Source of the DNA: Candidatus Roizmanbacteria bacterium RIFCSPLOWO2_01_FULL_40_13
Lineage (GTDB): Bacteria; Patescibacteriota; Microgenomatia; UBA1406; GWC2-37-13
Direction: 5' to 3'
Assembly (NCBI GenBank): GCA_001789745.1
Contig: MGAN01000018.1
Location: 35,002-99,001 of the forward strand
Length of the DNA stretch: 64,000 bases
In this document: positions 48,344 to 55,346 of the stretch, piece after piece
How positions within the stretch are numbered: the stretch's first letter is position 1
How the letters are laid out: the number at the start of each line of letters is the position of its first letter
The notes under the pieces: model-generated
The model's input: only the letters and a program-made list of their open reading frames with translations
What the model was told of the DNA's origin: nothing
Database searches by the model: none
Translations under genes and position numbers: made by a program

Positions 48344-48730
48344 ATGGGTAAAATTATTTATCCCGATCTTTCTTATAATCTCAATGGAATCTTTTTTAAA
48401 GTACATAACTATCTAGGAAGATATCGGAATGAACAAGAATATTCAGATGCTATTGAAGAAGATTTACAAAAAGCTCAAATCAAATATGAAAGGGAAAAAA
48501 CCTTGCCAGCATCCTTTCAAGGAGAAAAAGAAGGTAGGAATAAAATAGATTTTATAATTGAAGATTCAATTATCTTAGAAATAAAAGCAAAAAGATTTCT
48601 CACAAGAGAAGATTACTATCAGATAAAAAGATATCTCACCGCTTTAAATATAAAATTAGGTATTCTTGTTAATTTTAGAGATTTAAGAGTAAATCCCAAA
48701 CGTATATTAAATTCTTCAGGTCATATTTAA
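48344..48730 (+). CDS. GxxExxY protein (PD-(D/E)XK_3-like)
   Basis: LNGIFFKVHNYLGRYRNEQEYSDAIEEDL, KIDFIIEDSIILEIKA. Confidence 0.85.
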   Translation: MGKIIYPDLSYNLNGIFFKVHNYLGRYRNEQEYSDAIEEDLQKAQIKYEREKTLPASFQGEKEGRNKIDFIIEDSIILEIKAKRFLTREDYYQIKRYLTALNIKLGILVNFRDLRVNPKRILNSSGHI

Positions 48731-48782
48731 CATTCGTATATTTGTAGATTAGCATTCATTTGTAGATTCGTATCATATTATT
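48730..48782. repeat. Family G repeat, inverted, right of GxxExxY gene
   Basis: ATTCGTATATTTGTAGATTAGCATTCATTTGTAGATTCGTATCAT. Confidence 0.8.
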
Positions 48783-48793
48783 GTATCCCATAG

Positions 48794-48822
48794 TTGACAT
48801 TAGCTTAATCCTGTAGTATAAT
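48794..48822 (+). promoter_or_regulatory. Consensus sigma70-type promoter
   Basis: TTGACA-17 nt-TATAAT, 10 nt upstream of ATG 48833. Confidence 0.85.
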
Positions 48823-48832
48823 ACGGAGCTAT

Positions 48833-49489
48833 ATGAAAGGTTTGACAACTACCCTTCTTTTAACTATAAGCTTTTTACTCCTAGTGAGTCCTGTGTCCGG
48901 ACAATACGGACAGTACGGTCCTTACCAGGGACCTGAACCAGGTCTTTCCATCATGATCGATAAGATGGTTGGAAAACCTGTCGAAACCAAAGGCGGATCG
49001 AGCGACTCGGACTTTGTCGACAACCTTTCGCCGTCGGATGATCGCTTTTCCCCGGATGACGAAGTACTCTTTAAGCTTAAAGTGAAAAACACCTCTGAAG
49101 CAAAGCTTAAAGATGTGACCGTCAAGGACTTTCTGCCCGACTTTGTCGAACCGGTCGGCGGCCCCGGAACTTTTAGCGACGAATCAAGAGAAATCACAAT
49201 CGATGCCGGTGATCTGGAAGTCGACGAGGAAAAAGTCTTTATCATCAAAGTAAAAGTGTTAAATCAAGACCGGCTGCCCGAAGATCAAGGACTGATGTGT
49301 GTAGTCAACAAATCTGAAGCCTTCAACGACAGCGCCGCCGATGAAGATACGGCTCAATTTTGCATCGAGAAGGAAGTCCTGGGTATAACCGAAGTCCCGT
49401 CAGCCGGACCGGAATTAGGCTTAGCATTATTAATAGCCCAATTCTCTGCTCTGGGAACGGGTCTTTTCTTAAAGAAAAAATTTAGTTGA
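48833..49489 (+). CDS. Secreted DUF11-like surface protein with C-terminal TM anchor
   Basis: Signal peptide; VKNTSEAKLKDVTVKDFLPDFVEPVGG; C-term EVPSAGPELGLALLIAQFSALGTGLFLKKKFS. Confidence 0.75.
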   Translation: MKGLTTTLLLTISFLLLVSPVSGQYGQYGPYQGPEPGLSIMIDKMVGKPVETKGGSSDSDFVDNLSPSDDRFSPDDEVLFKLKVKNTSEAKLKDVTVKDFLPDFVEPVGGPGTFSDESREITIDAGDLEVDEEKVFIIKVKVLNQDRLPEDQGLMCVVNKSEAFNDSAADEDTAQFCIEKEVLGITEVPSAGPELGLALLIAQFSALGTGLFLKKKFS

Positions 49490-49621
49490 ATAACCTTCCC
49501 CGATAAAATATAAAATCTTCTTTTATTGAATGTTTCACAATTTTGATATAGCCTTTTATTTTCGGTCAATGTTAGTTAATTGCGAATAAAGTTTTATAGT
49601 GCTATAGGATGCTAACTATAG

Positions 49622-49650
49622 TTGACAAATGACCTTTGATATGATATACT
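49622..49650 (+). promoter_or_regulatory. Near-consensus promoter
   Basis: TTGACA-17 nt-TATACT. Confidence 0.75.
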
Positions 49651-49666
49651 ATCGGTCATATGTTAA

Positions 49667-49790
49667 GGGGACGGACATGTTTTGACACCACTATCGCTCG
49701 TATGAAGCCTGCAGATTCCGAGTAATCGGATATGGAGGCTTATTTTATTGGCCAAGCACTTTAATAATCAGGGATTAAGAGTTTGAAGCT
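49667..49790 (+). ncRNA. Possible tmRNA 5' domain or fragment (extent uncertain)
   Basis: GGGGACGGACATGTTTTGACA resembles tmRNA 5' end; AAGCCT...TCCGA-GTAA-TCGGA...AGGCTT hairpin; no matching CGTCCCC-type 3' end found. Confidence 0.3.
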
Positions 49791-49834
49791 CCCACGATCT
49801 AACGATCGGGGATTTCCGCGAAGGCGGATTAAAG

Positions 49835-49939
49835 TTACTTAAAGAAAGCAATATAGGCAAGAATTGCAAGTATCATTGTCAGAGAAAATGCAATTGCTAC
49901 ATTTGCATTAACATCTATTAAGTCTAATTTTTTTTTCAT
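49835..49939 (-). CDS. 34-aa single-TM peptide
   Basis: MKKKLDLIDVNANVAIAFSLTMILAILAYIAFFK*; ATGA overlap with upstream ORF. Confidence 0.5.
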   Translation of the reverse strand: MKKKLDLIDVNANVAIAFSLTMILAILAYIAFFK

Positions 49940-50136
49940 ATCAATTTTCTTAAATAAATTGCAGTAACTAAACAAAATATAGCAAGAATTAAATCGAAAA
50001 TCAAGGTCGTTAACTTAACTATTCCCCTTTTTAATGTGTAATTTGGTGCAATAAATGCAGCTCCTACCCATCCGGCTGCCAAATTTACAAATAAATCGGC
50101 TACACCATCGATTAAGAATGGATCAATTGCTTTCAT
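49936..50136 (-). CDS. 66-aa small membrane protein
   Basis: MKAIDPFLIDGVADLFVNLAAGWVGAAFIAPNYTLKRGIVKLTTLIFDLILAIFCLVTAIYLRKLI. Confidence 0.55.
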   Translation of the reverse strand: MKAIDPFLIDGVADLFVNLAAGWVGAAFIAPNYTLKRGIVKLTTLIFDLILAIFCLVTAIYLRKLI

Positions 50137-50262
50137 TTAATTTAACTTAACAGAATTGATTTCCAAGAACAAGACTATAACTATATTGATATCTATCGAT
50201 GTTGATATGGTAATTATTTTTAATTCCAGAGAGTGAATGAGAATGTTTTTCTCTTTCTCTCC

Positions 50263-50729
50263 TTGGGGTTAAAATCCCAAGCATCCGCCTGAAACGGCGG
50301 ATAAATGTTTCGTCCCGGGCGGGGACTAGCTTTCCGCCTCTGGGCGGAATATTTAGTTCCCGCCTTTTTATCCCGCGGAGCTTAATGCGAAGTGGGAATA
50401 CTCCTTCGATTTTTCGAGGGAAAACAATCTGGACGGGAAGCCGGATGAAGTTTTTTTGCAAAAAGCTTGCAAAAAAAACTAAGTCTGATCTGAATAGACG
50501 AAGACACTTGACTCTAAAAAAGAGTCAATAATCGTCATGTAGTAGATCGAAGATCACTACATGACCCTGAAGTGAACTTCGTTCTACTTCAGGGCACTTT
50601 AACAAAAAGGGTAAGGAATCCGTTTTTATTCAGCTCAGCTGGATTAATTACGGATATTTTATTAACACCGCAAATTTTAATTATTTTCGGCTTGCCACAC
50701 CAATCGTACTCTAACCTACGAGGTTAGAG
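50263..50729. repeat. Serial hairpin array
   Basis: At least eight consecutive inverted repeats (listed in findings). Confidence 0.85.
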
Positions 50730-50816
50730 TCAGAGTATGGAAATGGGCTAAAAGCGGAAAATAGGGGAACAAAAGGAAAGACCGGAAATTCGTTGACAAA
50801 TAAGAAGACGAGGATT

Positions 50817-51116
50817 ATGATTAGAATCATGATTACTGATGCAGATATCAAAAAAATGAAGAAAGTCTTTGCGACCAAAGATGATCTTAAAGGTCTAGGT
50901 AACGAAATAAAAAGCGTTAAAAAAGACCTAACAAGCAAAATAGACGAACTCGATGAAAAAATAGACAAGATATATGTAAGACTTGCAGAAGATATCGGCA
51001 ATGTCATGATTGAAATCAAAGGAAAAAATGGCGAGATTCGAACACATCGAATTCAAATCGGAGAACACGAAAATCGTCTGCAAAAAGTAGAACACAAAGT
51101 CTTTCCTCGAGGGTGA
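50817..51116 (+). CDS. Predicted coiled-coil protein
   Basis: MIRIMITDADIKKMKKVFATKDDLKGLGNEIKSVKKDLTSKIDELDEKIDKIY heptads. Confidence 0.65.
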   Translation: MIRIMITDADIKKMKKVFATKDDLKGLGNEIKSVKKDLTSKIDELDEKIDKIYVRLAEDIGNVMIEIKGKNGEIRTHRIQIGEHENRLQKVEHKVFPRG

Positions 51117-51185
51117 TGCCACTTCGTCCGACTTAATCGGACTTCGTTAGGCACAGGTTTACTTACTCTGGCTAAACCTAGATAT

Positions 51186-51249
51186 TTAGCTTATTGCAAC
51201 AATCCAATATTAACCTGACAGGTTCATATTGGGGCGTGGCATGGCTATA
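51186..51249 (+). repeat. Hairpin repeat family F, copy 3
   Basis: CCAATATTAACCTGACAGGTTCATATTGG. Confidence 0.7.
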
Positions 51250-51257
51250 TTTAGGGT

Positions 51258-51411
51258 TCTTTCTGTCGAAAAGGATATACATTGTCATGCTGAACTCGTT
51301 TCAGCATCTATTTTACTGACTTTAGACTAAAAAACTAAAGATCAGATCCTGAAATAAATTCAGGATGACACAAAAACATACGACATTTGTTTAACCGAAG
51401 TAGGACAGAAA
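51258..51411 (+). mobile_element. Family C-like MITE, copy 3
   Basis: TTTCTGTCG...TGTCATGCTGAACTCGTTTCAGCATCT...AGATCCTGAAATAAATTCAGGATGACA...GACAGAAA. Confidence 0.65.
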
Positions 51412-51413
51412 GA

Positions 51414-51589
51414 TGCTTCCACTTTAGAGATGCAAGAACAATAACCAAATAAACAAATCCGACAAATACTACAAATAAATGAACTAATGATTTAATGAAT
51501 TAAATAATTGAATCATTTTCACATTTATTTGTTTATTTGAGCAATTTGTAGTATTTGCTTATTTTTTCTTCGTCTTTAGAGTGGAAGCA
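51414..51589. mobile_element. MITE-like family E with about 19-bp TIR
   Basis: TGCTTCCACTTTAGAGATG / CGTCTTTAGAGTGGAAGCA plus inner inverted repeats. Confidence 0.65.
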
Positions 51590-51651
51590 AATGTCAGAAT
51601 GATCTGACTATTAACCCTCCATGTTCAAAAACTGCCAAGGAGGCAGTTAAA

Positions 51652-52134
51652 ATGAACAGAAAACTTATTTTCATGATCGTGATGATGATCACGATCGCCA
51701 GCGTCCTGCTGGCCGCGTGCAGTCCGGCAGCGGATTGCATCACCACCGACGGAGGAACGCAAATCTGCGTCTCTGTCAACACGGTCGATAAGACCGCGAC
51801 GCCCGGGGCCACCCCCGAGCCCACCTCCACCCCCGAGTCCGGAGTAATCACCTGCACAGATGGCATGGAGATGCTCCAGATTCAGCCTGGGCAGACGGTC
51901 ACCGTCAAGAGTGGTTGCCGCGTAAGTGGCGACATTGTCGTGAATGGGGAAACCCTTTACGACGATAACGGTGACTCCGGCCTCCTCGTTGATTTTCAAC
52001 AGGAAGCCAGGGTCTTTGCCCAGTGGGGGGCTAGCGTGAATGCGGATTCAGTCGATACCTGGGTTCAGAACATGAAGAACTCCGGTTGCACTGGAACGTG
52101 CTCGACGGTCTCCGTCATCACCTGGCCGCGGTAG
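51652..52134 (+). CDS. GC-rich lipoprotein
   Basis: SD AAGGAGG; lipobox LLAAC; Thr/Pro linker TATPGATPEPTSTPES. Confidence 0.75.
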   Translation: MNRKLIFMIVMMITIASVLLAACSPAADCITTDGGTQICVSVNTVDKTATPGATPEPTSTPESGVITCTDGMEMLQIQPGQTVTVKSGCRVSGDIVVNGETLYDDNGDSGLLVDFQQEARVFAQWGASVNADSVDTWVQNMKNSGCTGTCSTVSVITWPR

Positions 52135-52496
52135 CGGTACCATCCCGGAGGGGAAGCTTCGCGCTTGCGCGGACTTCCCCTCTCGGGGAAAAGCAGAAGT
52201 GGTTTTAACACTTTCATAAGCTGATCTTTTTTTAGATCTCCTTAACATGAATTTGTTGCTACCCCTTACCCTTTTTTTCCTAAACCCATAAATAAGATAC
52301 GAATCTACGAATTGATTCGAATCTACGAATATGCGAATAAAATTGTGGGTTGAGGAAAGTTTTGCACTTTGAAAATTGGGTCGTAACGGTTTCTAACAAA
52401 ATTAAGATTGACCCGCCTGAGCTTACCGTTCGCCTTTTCAGTTCTATTCGAACACGGCTCACGGAGCGCTCTTAGTCGGGTCTCAGAAAATCAATA

Positions 52497-52525
52497 TTGA
52501 CAAGGGGGGAAAGATTAAGTATCAT
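52497..52525 (+). promoter_or_regulatory. Promoter for small RNA
   Basis: TTGACA-17 nt-TATCAT. Confidence 0.7.
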
Positions 52526-52530
52526 TAGGG

Positions 52531-52612
52531 TGATCGGGATATCTGCCAATCTCGCGGTGAAAGCCCGCAGTTAAGCAGATCTCGGCCATCAAGGCACCCG
52601 ATCATTTTTTTT
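52531..52612 (+). ncRNA. Candidate structured small RNA, about 80 nt, with integral terminator
   Basis: Closing stem TGATCGGG/CCCGATCA then T8; internal ATCTGC/GCAGAT and GCC-ATCAA-GGC hairpin; promoter correctly spaced. Confidence 0.65.
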
Positions 52613-52966
52613 GGGAAAAACTAGATTAATTGTTTCTTTATAAGTAATATTTTTAGTAGGTTTTATTTCTCTCATCCCTATTTTATTAGCTAAATCGTCT
52701 GCAGGAGAATGTTTTCCAATCGATTCAAAAGTTATTAGAACATGATAATTTATTCCTAATCGGTTTAAAAATATTGCTATATGTTTTTTAATGAATTTAT
52801 CATGTCCAAAATATTCTCGGTCAACTATAACTTTTTGTTTTATATCAAACTCAGCAATAAGAAATGCAACGCAAGCAGAAAATACCAAATATGTAAAAGT
52901 CCTGTACCTTTTAACTTCTCGGAAATAAATTTGCAATTCTCTTTTTATTTTTTTAGACAGTATCAC
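52589..52966 (-). CDS. Hypothetical protein
   Basis: 125 aa ORF; CVAFLIAEFDIKQKVIVDREYFGHDK. Confidence 0.55.
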   Translation of the reverse strand: MILSKKIKRELQIYFREVKRYRTFTYLVFSACVAFLIAEFDIKQKVIVDREYFGHDKFIKKHIAIFLNRLGINYHVLITFESIGKHSPADDLANKIGMREIKPTKNITYKETINLVFPKKNDRVP

Positions 52967-53110
52967 TCCTCCTCTTACATCATTAGATAATGCAATTATT
53001 GAATTTATATATTTGTTTGTTCTATTTTGCCTGATTGATCGATTTCAATACGCATTATCAAAGTTTAGCAGAATTATTTCCCGCCTGGTCAATCTTGGTT
53101 TTCTAAAAAA

Positions 53111-53160
53111 AAGATACGAATCTACGAATGAATGCGAATGTTGCGAATTTGCTAATTCAG
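53111..53160 (+). repeat. Family G repeat
   Basis: AAGATACGAATCTACGAATGAATGCGAATGTTGCGAATTTGCTAATTCAG. Confidence 0.75.
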
Positions 53161-53201
53161 ATATTATCAGTTTTATCAAATAGAAAGGAGTTGAATATTT
53201 T

Positions 53202-53420
53202 ATGAAAAACGGACTAATGAGTACAACTATATTATGGGTCGTATTAACTGCTGCGGCTTTGTTTTTTGCCGTAACAAGAGCAGACAAATACCTTAAGATC
53301 AAAGCTATTGATGATTGTGCCAGCATTTCAAGATATGAAGTACAGGAAAAGCCGGGAGTCAAGGTGTCAATGCCTATTGAAGACGCGTACAAAAACTGTG
53401 TAAAAGAAAAAGGATATTAA
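53202..53420 (+). CDS. Small membrane-anchored hypothetical protein (72 aa)
   Basis: SD AGAAAGGAG; N-terminal TM. Confidence 0.7.
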   Translation: MKNGLMSTTILWVVLTAAALFFAVTRADKYLKIKAIDDCASISRYEVQEKPGVKVSMPIEDAYKNCVKEKGY

Positions 53421-53427
53421 AAAAATA

Positions 53428-53591
53428 AACGGGGCTCGTCTCGGTTTCCCTTCCACAAGTGCTCTGAATTGTTTTGTTTAACTTAAACAGGTTTTCTTAG
53501 AATAGAAAACCTTTGTAATAGCTCTAAACTTAGTTATATAAATTTCATGCGCGCTTGTGGAAGCCTTTCCACCTCGACACCCGTTTTTTTT
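53428..53591. terminator. Long bidirectional terminator-like structure
   Basis: AACGGGG...CTTCCACAAG / CTTGTGGAAG...CCCGTTTTTTTT with inner AGGTTTTC/GAAAACCT hairpin; T/A runs on both sides. Confidence 0.65.
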
Positions 53592-55316
53592 CTATAAAAT
53601 TCTTTTCACCAACCAGATTTCTTGATTGTTGGGTAAAGTATATTTTTTAAGGATTTGGGCTTTGTCATCTTGTAGCCGTTGTTTTAAAGCGTCTCTCATC
53701 TGCTCGAACGCCTCTTTATCGGTCTGGTAGAATACGCCGACTTCTCCCGGCGTGGTCAAAAAATATTCGTAATCATTCAGGTAGGAGTCAAGCTCTTCTC
53801 TACTCTCAAACCTCGTTCTTCCCCCGGCTCTTTCCGTATAGATATTGTGTATACGGTAGATACGTTCATAAATCCCCAGATTATTGTCATTAAATCCCTC
53901 AAAGTTGGGAATCAAAACAATATTTATATCCTTACCTCTGGATATTTCTTTTAGGTCTTTGATTATTTGCTCCTGCGGCCAGATATGAGGATCATAAGTC
54001 AAGACAGGGTAATTTTTCAGGTTAAATATGGCAATATCCGAAACAAAAGGAACAACTACAAAGTACACGCTGCCTTTTTTTATCGGATACTCAAAAGACA
54101 AAATAACATACATGGCGAGATTAAAAACTGCTATGAAAATGAAAGCCGCCGTCGCCAATTTCTTATATCTTTCAAAAAAGAAGAAGAAGCCTCGAGCAAA
54201 AACAAGAGCTACAAAAGGCAGGATCGGGAAAAGAAAACGCATGTCTTTGTTGGGGAAGACGGTGAAGAAAATGTAGTAGAAGATGATGTTGGTAATGAGA
54301 AACCATTTATAATTATGTTTATCGATCGCTGGTGTCATTCTGGGGAACGAAGTGTCTCCAGAATCGTTGTTAGATTCTGGACGCGCTCCTTCGTCGCTTG
54401 CCAGAATGACAGAATGGGTGGAAGAATTTTTATTTTTTATAAAAAAATAAAGTGAAACTATGAAAAAAACAAAAATTGGAAAAGTGATCTCGTAATTTAT
54501 GAAAAGCTTGAGGTGATGAGTCCAGGTAATGGGATTAAGAAGGTAGATCGGATCGACCAGTGGCTCTCCCGGTACAGCCAGACCATAGTAAAGCTTTATT
54601 TTTTCGATACTCGGGATTACATAAAGTACGCTAGGAATGATAAAAATCAAAGAACCAATCAATATATTCCAAATTCTGCCGTACTTCTTATTTTTAACAA
54701 TATTTACAAGTCCCCAAAAATATGGCAATAAAAGGTAAAGCACACCCTGAAACTTGGTCAAAACCGAAAACATCGTTGCCACAAACGAAAGTATTGTATA
54801 TTTCCTGTTTTCAAAATAATTACTCTTAATAAAAAAATAAAAAGCCAGCAAAGTAAAAAAAGTCATCGGAATATCAAGCAATAACCAGCGGGAATTGTCG
54901 TAAACCACCTGAAAGAATGAAAATAAAAAGACCGCAAAAAGCGCTATCCATTTATTTTTATAAAGAGTTTTTCCCAAAAGATAGACCAGATAGATTGTTC
55001 CCAGGAAAAAAAGCGTGGCCATGAATTGGGCTAACTTTATGTGAGGAGAAAGCATGAATAGTATAATTGCCGTCATTATTCTGACAAGAGGACCATAATA
55101 GTCGACAAAAGCGTCTAGAAATTGTCTGACATCAAGTCTACCGGTAAACAGATTCTGGAAAAAATGTAGGTAGTCAAGCGACCTCATGGTGTTGTAGGCT
55201 TCATCCCAGGCAGGAGGTGAGTTATTTAGCTTGATCCAGATAATGTTGCCGACGAGGTGAAAAAAAAGCAGAAGAAAAAGCAGATCTTGAGGTTGAATTT
55301 TTAGTCTTTTTAACAT
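53592..55316 (-). CDS. GT39-like membrane glycosyltransferase with repeat-derived insertion
   Basis: 574 aa multi-TM; PPAWDEAYNTMRSLDYL loop. Confidence 0.75.
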   Translation of the reverse strand: MLKRLKIQPQDLLFLLLFFHLVGNIIWIKLNNSPPAWDEAYNTMRSLDYLHFFQNLFTGRLDVRQFLDAFVDYYGPLVRIMTAIILFMLSPHIKLAQFMATLFFLGTIYLVYLLGKTLYKNKWIALFAVFLFSFFQVVYDNSRWLLLDIPMTFFTLLAFYFFIKSNYFENRKYTILSFVATMFSVLTKFQGVLYLLLPYFWGLVNIVKNKKYGRIWNILIGSLIFIIPSVLYVIPSIEKIKLYYGLAVPGEPLVDPIYLLNPITWTHHLKLFINYEITFPIFVFFIVSLYFFIKNKNSSTHSVILASDEGARPESNNDSGDTSFPRMTPAIDKHNYKWFLITNIIFYYIFFTVFPNKDMRFLFPILPFVALVFARGFFFFFERYKKLATAAFIFIAVFNLAMYVILSFEYPIKKGSVYFVVVPFVSDIAIFNLKNYPVLTYDPHIWPQEQIIKDLKEISRGKDINIVLIPNFEGFNDNNLGIYERIYRIHNIYTERAGGRTRFESREELDSYLNDYEYFLTTPGEVGVFYQTDKEAFEQMRDALKQRLQDDKAQILKKYTLPNNQEIWLVKRIL

Positions 55317-55346
55317 AGCTAAAATTTATTATACTAACTTTAACCC

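Noticed and set aside
51594-51999. Two minus-strand ORFs antisense to the lipoprotein
   Set aside because: GC-rich shadow ORFs; the + frame has signal peptide, lipobox and SD
52531-52612. Identification of the small RNA as 4.5S/SRP RNA
   Set aside because: Lacks the conserved GGAA-loop/asymmetric-loop motif and has an extra 3' hairpin; left as unassigned
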